Below are positions 6,926 to 13,139 of a stretch of DNA of 16,229 bases, in pieces. The position numbers and the translations under genes were made by a program. Under the pieces are notes generated by a model. It was not told the origin of the DNA and did no database searches. It saw only the letters and a list, made by a program, of their open reading frames with translations. The stretch is from NCBI GenBank assembly GCA_934196125.1, contig CAKPVT010000036.1, positions 1-16,229 of the forward strand, read 5' to 3'. Source of the stretch: an uncultured Streptococcus sp. (GTDB lineage Bacteria; Bacillota; Bacilli; Lactobacillales; Streptococcaceae). Every line of letters begins with the position of its first letter. Position 1 is the stretch's first letter.

Positions 6926-6995
6926 TGATATACTCCCCATATAGTAGACAGTGAAAAAACAAAAATTCACTAGAAACTATAAGGGGAGTATATCA
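6926..6995. mobile_element. 70-nt palindrome, MITE-like or paired IS ends
   Basis: TGATATACTCCCC (6926-6938) is perfectly complementary to 6983-6995. Pairing continues through TATAGT/ACTATA after one mismatch and then AGTGAA (6950-6955)/TTCACT (6966-6971) around an A-rich loop. The two arms look like left and right terminal repeats of an internally deleted element. No coding capacity and no clear target duplication are seen. It sits exactly at the break of the pepX terminator on one side and of pstS on the other. I do not recognise the parent element. Confidence 0.55.
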
Positions 6996-7267
6996 GATTG
7001 CTAAATCGTCTCCTGCAACAGTTGTTAGAGTACTGATGTTGAGTTAGTCACGATGGCATTCGCAGTTGTTAAATCAACAGTATCACCACTACTATTCTTT
7101 TCCTCTAACCCAAATAAATCTATAAAAGCACCACGTGTTCCTGAACCTTCCTCACGAGAAACAACACTGATTTGTTTGGATTCTGATGAATTTGACTTAC
7201 TACAAGCTGTCAAAGCTACTCCCACTCCAACAAATGCAAGTAACATTAGCATTTTCCATTTTTTCAT
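6996..7267 (-). pseudogene. pstS: pstS remnant: phosphate-binding lipoprotein, frameshifted and truncated
   Basis: The start ATG (7267) has an AAAGGAGAATATC ribosome binding site. A lipoprotein signal, MKKWKMLMLLAFVGVGVALTAC with lipobox LTAC at C22, is followed by ISVVSREEGSGTRGAFIDLFG, the characteristic phosphate-binding opening of PstS. The frame stops at 7025 after TNSTSVL. Skipping one lost base restores LTTVAGDDLAI in the next frame, which is the expected PstS continuation. That continuation is cut off at 6995 by the 70-nt palindrome. So there is a single-base deletion and loss of most of the protein. Intact PstS is roughly 280-290 residues, so about two thirds is missing. A TATAAT box (7304-7299) upstream suggests the promoter survives. 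A secreted 80-residue lipoprotein could still be made, but it could not function as PstS. Confidence 0.8.
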
Positions 7268-7409
7268 GATATTCTCCTTTAACATCTTTATGCTGCTTAT
7301 TATAATGAGCAAGTATCAAATCTATTACCAAGTTTTTGTAAAATCATTCCAAAACTTGCTAAGAATTTCACGCCAAGCTTTTTCCAAACTTTAAGTTCTA
7401 TCCGAAAGA

Positions 7410-7418
7410 TGCTATAAT
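7410..7418 (+). promoter_or_regulatory. Extended -10 promoter for the YbaB gene
   Basis: TGCTATAAT matches the extended -10 consensus. The -35 region is poor. The leader to the start codon is about 70 bases. An 8-bp inverted repeat CAAGTTTT/AAAACTTG lies upstream at about 7329-7358, but I can assign no role to it. Confidence 0.6.
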
Positions 7419-7496
7419 GTTAATATCTTTTTTCAAGATATACCTCCAAATAAATAAGGTCCAACCCCTTGCTACGAAAGGAATCACAAAAATATT

Positions 7497-7796
7497 ATGA
7501 TGAACATGCAAAATATGATGCGTCAAGCTCAAAAACTCCAAAAACAAATGGAGAAAAAACAATCTGAACTTGCTAGTACAACTTTCACTGGAAAATCAGC
7601 TCAAGATTTAGTTGTTGTTGAGTTTACAGGTGATAAAAAATTAGTTTTCATTGATTATAAAGAAGCTGTCGTTGATCCTGAAGATATCGAAACCCTACAA
7701 GATATGACCGCACAAGCCATCAATGATGCGCTAGCTCAAATTGACGAAGCGACTAAAAAAACAATGGGAGCTTTCGCAGGCAAATTACCATTTTAA
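7497..7796 (+). CDS. ybaB: YbaB/EbfC family nucleoid-associated protein
   Basis: A complete 99-residue YbaB/EbfC protein. It is a small DNA-binding dimer associated with the nucleoid and is often encoded near recombination genes in other bacteria. The N-terminal helix is rich in Met, Gln and Lys (MRQAQKLQKQMEKKQ), and the core contains FTGKSAQDLVVVEFTGDKKL. A long C-terminal helix follows, and the end FAGKLPF is typical of streptococcal members. The start is probably ATG 7497, and an immediately following ATG at 7500 is also possible. The AAAGGA ribosome binding site is 14 bases away, slightly far. It is monocistronic with a strong terminator. Confidence 0.9.
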   Translation: MMNMQNMMRQAQKLQKQMEKKQSELASTTFTGKSAQDLVVVEFTGDKKLVFIDYKEAVVDPEDIETLQDMTAQAINDALAQIDEATKKTMGAFAGKLPF

Positions 7797-7801
7797 CAAA
7801 C

Positions 7802-7839
7802 AAAACCTAGCTTGAGAACAATCTCAGGCTAGGTTTTTT
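7802..7839. terminator. Bidirectional terminator between the YbaB gene and the MerR-like gene
   Basis: AAAACCTAGC (7802-7811) pairs with GCTAGGTTTT (7828-7837), with an inner TGAGA/TCTCA stem. A T-run follows on the plus strand, and GGTTTTGTTTG on the minus strand. It serves the two convergent genes. Confidence 0.9.
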
Positions 7840-7844
7840 ATGAG

Positions 7845-8588
7845 TTAGTGCTTGTCTCTTGAGACAGTGTCCTCTTTTGCCAGTTCCAAGCAATACGATT
7901 TTTGGTGGCAATGGGGGCAGGTTAACTTTCTGGTTCGTGGTGTATGGCCTGCAAGGGCAAATTCATTAAAACTAGGTTCAAATTTCTGATGACAATGGGG
8001 ACAGAGATAAATAAATTGCTTTCTAAAATAAATCACCAACCAACTGAAACCTGGTAGAAATAGTCCCATAGCAACATAAGCTAACCAAAATTTTTGCAGA
8101 TAACTAGATAGTAAAATAAGTCCTACATATGAAACAATGGCTAAAAATATACTGATACCCATCTTCCATTGTAATTTTTTCCAAGCTAATTGATTTTTCA
8201 TGGTAAGAGAAATGTCTGATAAAAATTCTAGCGACTGACCTGTTTGATTTTTTACCCTGTCAAGCAAGTTGACAGTAGTGTCAAGTTTTGCTTTCCTCTC
8301 AGCAAGCTCACGCTTTGTTTCCTTGATATGCTCAACAAGCAATAGCTCTAAAACTTGCCTTGCATTTTCCTCAGCAAACAGCCGTTTTATCTGTTCAATT
8401 GAAAAATCAAGTTCCCGTAAAAAACAAATCATGCGCAACTGTTCCAAGTCACTATCCACATAAATCCGCCGTCCACCTTCTGTCAAATCAGATGGCGACA
8501 AAATACCACGTTTATCATAATATTGGACCGTGCGAACTGAAATACCTGCCAACTTCGCCAAATCGCCAGTTGTATAAGAGCGAGACAT
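7845..8588 (-). CDS. MerR family regulator with two membrane helices and a zinc ribbon
   Basis: This 247-residue protein starts at ATG 8588, with a strong AAAGGAGGTGAAAGGA ribosome binding site. A start at 8624 is possible in frame but would run through that site. The N-terminal MerR helix-turn-helix (YTTGDLAKLAGISVRTVQYYD, 5-25) and wing (EGGRRIY) are followed by a coiled coil (about 62-125). Two hydrophobic segments follow at about 144-162 and 168-188. The C-terminus holds two CPHC pairs (196-199 and 224-227), a zinc-ribbon arrangement. DNA-binding domain and zinc ribbon would both face the cytoplasm. Ligand and targets are unknown. Its promoter has the 19-bp spacing of MerR-controlled promoters, which suggests autoregulation. 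Confidence 0.8.
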   Translation of the reverse strand: MSRSYTTGDLAKLAGISVRTVQYYDKRGILSPSDLTEGGRRIYVDSDLEQLRMICFLRELDFSIEQIKRLFAEENARQVLELLLVEHIKETKRELAERKAKLDTTVNLLDRVKNQTGQSLEFLSDISLTMKNQLAWKKLQWKMGISIFLAIVSYVGLILLSSYLQKFWLAYVAMGLFLPGFSWLVIYFRKQFIYLCPHCHQKFEPSFNEFALAGHTPRTRKLTCPHCHQKSYCLELAKEDTVSRDKH

Positions 8589-8612
8589 TCCTTTCACCTC
8601 CTTTCTGCCCTT

Positions 8613-8643
8613 ATTATAGGACATGCCCCAACGTCACAAGCAA
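8613..8643 (-). promoter_or_regulatory. Promoter with 19-bp spacer, likely MerR-autoregulated
   Basis: On the minus strand TTGCTT (8643-8638) and TATAAT (8618-8613) are 19 bp apart, the long spacing that MerR-family activators correct by twisting DNA. The spacer and flanks hold GGGG and CCCC blocks but no long perfect dyad. Confidence 0.5.
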
Positions 8644-8690
8644 GGGGTTACCCTAGATGATTTTTTATTTTTTGAAAAATAGCAGATCTT

Positions 8691-9278
8691 TTAGCTAAAA
8701 AAGCCACCTAAAGCTGCAAAGGGATTGTCACCATGCTCTTCTTCTTGCTGATTCAAATAAGATTTATTCTCATCAAATTCCATGAACTTTTCATAAACAA
8801 GCGCAGTCATGCGAGCATCTTCAAGTGAATTATGACCATGTCCTGAAATACCTAAAAATTCAGCAACACTTGTCAACTTGAGATTGGCAATTCCATTCAA
8901 GTCTGTGCTACGACGTTCAAAAGCCTCATCATACAAATCAACCTTGTAAAGCTCTGCCAAGTCTAATTCATTTTCAGCAAGTAAAGGCAGGTCTGATTTT
9001 AGCGCATTATAACCAACCAAAGCAGTCTCTCCAACGAATGTTTTAAAGTCAGCAAGCACTTCATCAAGCTTTGGAGCGTTAGCAATTTTTTCCGATGTAA
9101 TACCCGTCAATCCATTAATAAATGACTGCAATGGCACATCTGTGTAAACATAAGTGTCAAAGCTGTCAACTTCGTGACTTTCTTTGAATTTTACTGCTGA
9201 AACCTGAATAATATGACTTTTCTCAGCAACCGTATTAAATTCCAAATCAAATGCAATGTACTCCGCTAATTTTTCCAT
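8691..9278 (-). CDS. DEDDh-type 3'-5' exonuclease (DnaQ-like)
   Basis: This 195-residue protein has an exonuclease domain of the DnaQ/RNase T superfamily, which cuts nucleotides from the 3' end of DNA or RNA with two metal ions. Motif I is FDLEF with D11 and E13, motif II contains D96 in YNALKSDLPLL, and motif III is H149-N-S-L-E-D154. All four acidic residues and the histidine are present, so it should be active. The C-terminal tail (170-195) is acidic and ends in NPFAALGGFFS. The start has a TAGGAGGT ribosome binding site. It follows rocS by 72 bases across an intrinsic terminator. No clear promoter of its own is visible, so it may depend on readthrough. Confidence 0.85.
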   Translation of the reverse strand: MEKLAEYIAFDLEFNTVAEKSHIIQVSAVKFKESHEVDSFDTYVYTDVPLQSFINGLTGITSEKIANAPKLDEVLADFKTFVGETALVGYNALKSDLPLLAENELDLAELYKVDLYDEAFERRSTDLNGIANLKLTSVAEFLGISGHGHNSLEDARMTALVYEKFMEFDENKSYLNQQEEEHGDNPFAALGGFFS

Positions 9279-9300
9279 GATACCTCCTAAAAATGAGTTT

Positions 9301-9332
9301 ATAAAATAAAGCTGGAACTTTTGTCCCAGCTT
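9301..9332 (-). terminator. Terminator of rocS (CTGGGACAAAAG type)
   Basis: On the minus strand AAGCTGGGAC and GTTCCAGCTT pair around an AAAA loop and are followed by TATTTTAT. It is a member of the same hairpin family as 617 and 15936. Confidence 0.8.
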
Positions 9333-9350
9333 CCGATAAATTTCGAGTTC

Positions 9351-9884
9351 TTATTTTCCACCAAAAAGACGCGCTAGGAATCCCTTCGGAGCTGCTTCTT
9401 CTTGAATTTTTTCTTCTGACTTCGTTTGAATTTCTTCGACTTCAGCCTTAGCTTCATTAAGTTCAAGCTGAAGGCGTTTTGTGTCTTCCATGGCAGCAAG
9501 CGTCAATTGTTGTTGCTGATCAAGCTGCTTGTCTTTTTCGCTAATTTGCACATCTTTGACACGAAGCTGTTCATCTTTTGAAGCAAGCTGTTTATCCTTA
9601 GCTTTAAGCTGCTCATACAAACGTGTAATTTCAGTATTTTTTTCGTCCACTAAAATTTCTAAAAGTTCGCGTTGTTTTGTTTCTTCATCAATTGGCTCAT
9701 CTTCAAAAATGGTTTTTTTGTAGATTTCTTCCAATTTAATCAAGCCACTTCGGTTGACAACGGTAACTCCCTTTTCATTTTTATCGACATCTTCTTCTGG
9801 CAGACCCTTGACACGATTGTTAACCGCTTGGCGGCTAACTCCTAGAATCTCAGCCAGCTCGCTAACTGTTTTCTCAATTGCCAT
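9351..9884 (-). CDS. rocS: RocS-like regulator of chromosome segregation
   Basis: This 177-residue protein has three parts. An N-terminal helix-turn-helix (TVSELAEILGVSRQAVNNRV, 6-25) is followed by a long coiled coil (about 65-155) with KDKQL/KDEQL/KDVQI heptad repeats. A short C-terminal amphipathic helix (GFLARLFGGK) should bind membrane. This is the architecture of pneumococcal RocS, which links nucleoid segregation to the division and capsule machinery. The coiled coil is somewhat longer than I recall for the pneumococcal protein. The start at ATG 9884 has an AAGAGGAT ribosome binding site and a consensus promoter upstream. Confidence 0.85.
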   Translation of the reverse strand: MAIEKTVSELAEILGVSRQAVNNRVKGLPEEDVDKNEKGVTVVNRSGLIKLEEIYKKTIFEDEPIDEETKQRELLEILVDEKNTEITRLYEQLKAKDKQLASKDEQLRVKDVQISEKDKQLDQQQQLTLAAMEDTKRLQLELNEAKAEVEEIQTKSEEKIQEEAAPKGFLARLFGGK

Positions 9885-9919
9885 AATATCCTCTTTTACG
9901 TTAAAATTTTCTTATGAAA

Positions 9920-9948
9920 AGGATAACATAACAGTCTATAATTGTCAA
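9920..9948 (-). promoter_or_regulatory. rocS promoter
   Basis: On the minus strand consensus TTGACA (9948-9943), 17-bp spacer, TATCCT (9925-9920). The leader is about 30 bases and includes the ribosome binding site. Nothing else of note is seen in the 226-base gap to the divergent flavoprotein gene. Confidence 0.75.
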
Positions 9949-10095
9949 TTTTTACCAAGTTTCTGGTGCACTTTTTACTTGATATTAACTTGTTTTTTAG
10001 AACTACTGTCAAGTTTTTGTCATTTTCTGTAAACTTCCTGACTTTCTTTTCACAAATCCCATTACTTACTTGCTTATCAAGATAGCAATATTTTA

Positions 10096-10104
10096 TGCTA
10101 CAAT
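10096..10104 (+). promoter_or_regulatory. Extended -10 promoter with leaderless geometry
   Basis: TGCTACAAT is an extended -10 element. Six bases (AGCTAT) separate it from the ATG at 10111, so the transcript should begin at or very near the start codon. No ribosome binding site and no strong -35 box are visible. Confidence 0.6.
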
Positions 10105-10110
10105 AGCTAT

Positions 10111-11283
10111 ATGAATACATACGATACAATTATCATTGGCGGCGGTCCCGCTGGTATGATGGCTGCCATTTCAAGCAGTTATTATGGCAACCAAACATTA
10201 CTTATCGAAAAAAATAAACGACTCGGCAAAAAACTAGCTGGAACGGGGGGTGGACGTTGTAACGTCACTAATAATGGTACCATTGATGACCTCATGGAAG
10301 GCATTCCTGGAAATGGACGCTTTCTTTACAGTGTCTTTTCACAATTTGACAACCACGACATTATCCGATTTTTTGAAGAAAATGGCGTTGCTTTAAAAGT
10401 TGAGGACCATGGGCGTGTGTTCCCAAAAACTGATAAATCAAAAACGATTATTGATGCTCTTGCCCATAAAATCAATGAACTCGGTGGCATCGTTTTAACC
10501 AATACTGAAGTTGTTTCTGTCAAAAAAATCGACAACCTTTTCCACGTCAAATCTGCGACAGATGAGTTCATCTGTGGAAAACTCATTGTCACAACAGGTG
10601 GTAAAGCCTATCCTTCCACAGGGTCAACAGGTTTTGGTTATGAGATTGCCAGGCATTTTAAACTCAATCTTACAGAACTTGAAGCGGCTGAAAGCCCATT
10701 ATTAACAGATTTTCCACATAAGGAACTTCAAGGAATCTCTCTTGATGATGTTTGTTTGAGCTATCAAAAACACCATATTACACATGATTTGCTCTTTACG
10801 CATTTTGGTTTATCTGGACCTGCTGCACTACGCCTATCAAGTTTTATCAAGGGTAGCGAAACCATTACACTTGACCTTATCCCCAAACTATCCACAGAAG
10901 AGCTACACACATTTTTAGTGGAGCAGCGTGAGAAATCCCTCAAAAATGCTCTTAAAGTGATTCTTCCAGAACGATTAGCAAGCTTTTTAGCACAGCCATT
11001 TCCCGAAAAAGTCAAACAACTAACGCCACAACAAGAAAAAGAACTTGTGGATAACATCAAAGAGCTGCCGATTAAAGTAACTGGAAAAATGTCACTGGCA
11101 AAATCTTTTGTGACTAAAGGTGGCGTTAATTTGAAAGAAATTAATCCCAAAACCCTTGAAAGTAAGCAAGTCCCAGGACTTTACTTTGCTGGTGAAGTGC
11201 TTGATATTAATGCCCACACAGGTGGTTTTAACATCACTGTGGCGTTATGCACAGGCTGGGTCGCTGGAAGTTTACATTATTAA
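10111..11283 (+). CDS. FAD/NAD(P)-dependent oxidoreductase, BaiN/HI0933 (YhiN) family
   Basis: This 390-residue flavoprotein has an N-terminal FAD-binding fold with GGGPAG at 10-15 and the family signature GTGGGRCNVTNN near residues 45-56. A middle domain contains THFGLSGPAAL and the end carries YFAGEVLDINAHTGGFNITVALCTGW, which completes FAD binding. The family includes BaiN, but most members, including streptococcal ones, have no proven substrate. It is full length. The start is consistent with the family's usual N-terminus (MNxxDTIIIGGGPAG) and has no Shine-Dalgarno sequence. It has its own promoter and terminator and is divergent from rocS. Confidence 0.9.
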   Translation: MNTYDTIIIGGGPAGMMAAISSSYYGNQTLLIEKNKRLGKKLAGTGGGRCNVTNNGTIDDLMEGIPGNGRFLYSVFSQFDNHDIIRFFEENGVALKVEDHGRVFPKTDKSKTIIDALAHKINELGGIVLTNTEVVSVKKIDNLFHVKSATDEFICGKLIVTTGGKAYPSTGSTGFGYEIARHFKLNLTELEAAESPLLTDFPHKELQGISLDDVCLSYQKHHITHDLLFTHFGLSGPAALRLSSFIKGSETITLDLIPKLSTEELHTFLVEQREKSLKNALKVILPERLASFLAQPFPEKVKQLTPQQEKELVDNIKELPIKVTGKMSLAKSFVTKGGVNLKEINPKTLESKQVPGLYFAGEVLDINAHTGGFNITVALCTGWVAGSLHY

Positions 11284-11293
11284 CAATTGTTGA

Positions 11294-11319
11294 GAAATCC
11301 TTTTGTGGGTTTCTTTTTT
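11294..11319 (+). terminator. Terminator of the flavoprotein gene
   Basis: GAAATCC (11294-11300) pairs with GGGTTTC (11307-11313), with one G-U pair, and is followed by six T residues. It begins 11 bases after the stop codon. Confidence 0.85.
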
Positions 11320-11324
11320 AATGT

Positions 11325-11336
11325 TTAACTAGTTAA
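11325..11336. promoter_or_regulatory. AdcR-type zinc operator, upstream box
   Basis: TTAACTAGTTAA is a perfect palindrome and an exact match to the TTAACYRGTTAA motif bound by the streptococcal zinc-responsive repressor AdcR. It lies 11 bases upstream of the -35 box of the promoter driving the rpsN2 remnant. Confidence 0.8.
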
Positions 11337-11347
11337 GTTTTTTCTCT

Positions 11348-11375
11348 TGATTATTTCCTCAAAGGTGTTATAATA
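11348..11375 (+). promoter_or_regulatory. Promoter of the rpsN2 remnant
   Basis: TTGATT (11348-11353), a 16-bp spacer and TATAAT (11370-11375) with an extended TGT. It lies between two AdcR boxes. The leader to the former start codon is short, about 28 bases. Confidence 0.75.
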
Positions 11376-11383
11376 AACATCAT

Positions 11384-11395
11384 TAACCAGTTAAG
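11384..11395. promoter_or_regulatory. AdcR-type zinc operator, downstream box
   Basis: TTAACCAGTTAA matches the AdcR consensus TTAACYRGTTAA exactly and covers the expected transcription start region, 8 bases past the -10 box. Its centre is 59 bp from that of the upstream box. A repressor bound here would block initiation. Confidence 0.8.
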
Positions 11396-11409
11396 CAAAA
11401 AGAGACATT

Positions 11410-11576
11410 ATGGCTAAAAATCAAAAATTGCTAGATACAACCGACAACTAAAACTCATTGAGCAATATGCCGACTTACGTCGTGAATTAAAGGCAAAAGG
11501 CGATTACGAAGCGCTTCGCAAATTGCTCCGCTTTAAACCTTTTTTCCTGCATACAAACTCCCTAAATATTCAATAA
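11410..11576 (+). pseudogene. rpsN2: rpsN2 remnant: alternative zinc-independent ribosomal protein S14
   Basis: The sequence starts ATG GCT AAA, then loses one base in an A-run, and the original frame stops at 11449-11451. Restoring that base gives SKIARYNRQLKLIEQYADLRRELKAKGDYEALRKL, the N-terminal half of the S14 paralogue that lacks the zinc-binding cysteines. After LRKL the sequence departs from S14 and stops at 11576. About half of the roughly 89-residue protein is missing. Together with the AdcR boxes this identifies a zinc-starvation S14 gene that has decayed. A 7-bp inverted repeat GCAGAGA/TCTCTGC at 11577-11602 follows. Confidence 0.85.
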
Positions 11577-11641
11577 GCAGAGAACCCATATAAAGTCTCT
11601 GCAGCTACTCATTGTTCAAATAATTTTTCTATTATAACACA

Positions 11642-11674
11642 TAAAAAGACTCCTGAAAATAAATTTTCAAGAGT
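11642..11674 (-). terminator. Terminator of the tsaB-rimI-tsaD operon
   Basis: On the minus strand ACTCTTGAAAA and TTTTCAGGAGT form a hairpin with one mismatch and a TTTA loop, followed by CTTTTTA. T-residues also follow on the plus strand, so it could stop any readthrough from the zinc-controlled promoter. Confidence 0.8.
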
Positions 11675-11695
11675 TTTTCTATTATCTTCATCTTC

Positions 11696-12706
11696 CTAAT
11701 CCAAACTATCAAAAGCTAAATTTGGTTTAGCGTTTAAGTCTAAGTCAGCAAAGTGCCCTTTATCGTATTCAATCGCTGCTGCTAGCGAAATCATGCCAGC
11801 ATTATCGCCACAAAGACGTAATGGCGGAATAACAACTTCTGCTTCTGTAATTTCATCAGCCAAACGTTCACGTAAGCCTTGATTAGCAGCCACACCACCA
11901 GCTACAACGAGTGTTTTGACAGGATATTTTTCCAAAGCTTTTTTTGTTTTCGCCATCAAAACATCCAAAACGGCAGCTTGAAATGATGCTGATAAATCTT
12001 CTTTTGAGAGTGTTTCACCTTTTTGCGCAGCATTATGGTGTAAATTAATAAAAGCTGATTTCAAACCTGAAAATGAAAATTCGAGGTTATCCTCTTTAAT
12101 CATGGCACGCGGAAAATCATAAATATCCTTTCCTTGATGTGCCAATTGGTCAATTTCACGTCCAGCAGGATAAGTCAACCCCATGACACGACCAACCTTG
12201 TCATATGCTTCACCAACAGCGTCATCACGCGTTTCACCGACAATTTTATAATCGCCAGGTTCAGACACATAAACCAATTCTGTGTGTCCACCAGAAACCA
12301 ATAATGCCATTAATGGATAAGCTAATTCTTTGACTTGACGAGCTGCCATCAAGTGCCCAGACATATGATTAACAGGAAGCAATGGCAAATGGTTCGCCCA
12401 AGCAAAAGCTTTAGCAGCAGCCATCCCCACTAAAATCGCTCCAACCAAGCCAGGACCGTAAGTTACAGCAACCGCATCAAGGTCACTCACTTCAATTCCT
12501 GCCGCATCCAAAGCATCTTTGAAACACGTTGTAATCACTTCGACATGGTGACGACTAGCAACCTCTGGTACCACGCCACCAAAACGCTTGTGACTTTCAA
12601 TTTGACTAGCAATAATATTGCTCAAAATCTCGCTTTCATTTTTTAAAACGGCAACACTTGTTTCATCACAAGAGCTCTCCACAGCTAAAATATATCTGTC
12701 TTTCAT
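11696..12706 (-). CDS. tsaD: tRNA t6A37 threonylcarbamoyltransferase subunit TsaD
   Basis: This 336-residue TsaD (formerly Gcp/YgjD) is the catalytic subunit that transfers the threonylcarbamoyl group to A37 of tRNAs reading ANN codons. The ASKHA-fold start ILAVESSCDETSVAV, the phosphate loop region TYGPGLVGAIL and the metal-binding H114 and H118 (NHMSGH) are present. So is the C-terminal VAGGVAANQGLRERL. It is full length. The ATG at 12706 is 9 bases after the rimI stop, with an AGAGG ribosome binding site overlapping it. It is the last gene of tsaB-rimI-tsaD. Its partners TsaB is encoded here and TsaC and TsaE are elsewhere. Confidence 0.95.
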   Translation of the reverse strand: MKDRYILAVESSCDETSVAVLKNESEILSNIIASQIESHKRFGGVVPEVASRHHVEVITTCFKDALDAAGIEVSDLDAVAVTYGPGLVGAILVGMAAAKAFAWANHLPLLPVNHMSGHLMAARQVKELAYPLMALLVSGGHTELVYVSEPGDYKIVGETRDDAVGEAYDKVGRVMGLTYPAGREIDQLAHQGKDIYDFPRAMIKEDNLEFSFSGLKSAFINLHHNAAQKGETLSKEDLSASFQAAVLDVLMAKTKKALEKYPVKTLVVAGGVAANQGLRERLADEITEAEVVIPPLRLCGDNAGMISLAAAIEYDKGHFADLDLNAKPNLAFDSLD

Positions 12707-12715
12707 TTATCTTTT

Positions 12716-13138
12716 TTACCTCTCATTACCTTCACGCTTCATGATAATCGCATCCTCAATTGGATTATGGTAATATCGCTTACGCTCACCAATCACCTTA
12801 AATCCAAATTTTTGGTACAAAGCTTGCGCAGAAGTATTTGATGCTCTCACTTCCAAGAAAATTGGAAAGTCAATCTGGTCTAAATTGGTCAATAACTGAC
12901 TGCCTAAACCACAACCTTGATAAGCTTTCTTAACCGCAATATTTGTGATTTCTAATTCGCCAACAAGTTGCTGAATTGCCATAAAACCAACCATTTTCTT
13001 GTCTTTTTCCACAAAAAAATAATCCACACTATCCTGCTGCATATCTGCTAAAATTTGCTTTTTTGTCCATGGTGACACTTCATAGACATCAGACAAGATA
13101 GCATAAACAGCAGTCACTTTTTCTGATAAATCTTTCAT
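12716..13138 (-). CDS. rimI: Ribosomal protein S18-alanine N-acetyltransferase RimI
   Basis: This 140-residue GNAT enzyme is predicted to acetylate the N-terminal alanine of ribosomal protein S18. The acetyl-CoA loop QGCGLGSQLL is at 74-83. EVRASNTSAQALYQKFGF follows at 96-113 with the catalytic-region tyrosines, and YYHNPIEDAIIM is close to the end. I chose ATG 13138, one base after the tsaB stop, rather than a longer in-frame start at 13369 that would lie inside tsaB and add about 77 residues not found in the family. The tight spacing suggests translational coupling to tsaB. The tsaB-rimI-tsaD order is widespread in Firmicutes. Confidence 0.88.
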   Translation of the reverse strand: MKDLSEKVTAVYAILSDVYEVSPWTKKQILADMQQDSVDYFFVEKDKKMVGFMAIQQLVGELEITNIAVKKAYQGCGLGSQLLTNLDQIDFPIFLEVRASNTSAQALYQKFGFKVIGERKRYYHNPIEDAIIMKREGNER

Positions 13139-13139
13139 G

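Noticed and set aside
11577..11602. 7-bp inverted repeat GCAGAGA/TCTCTGC as a terminator
   Set aside because: It is not followed by a good T-run on either strand, and a better terminator lies at 11642-11674. It might instead be part of an RNA from the zinc promoter, which is noted under that finding.
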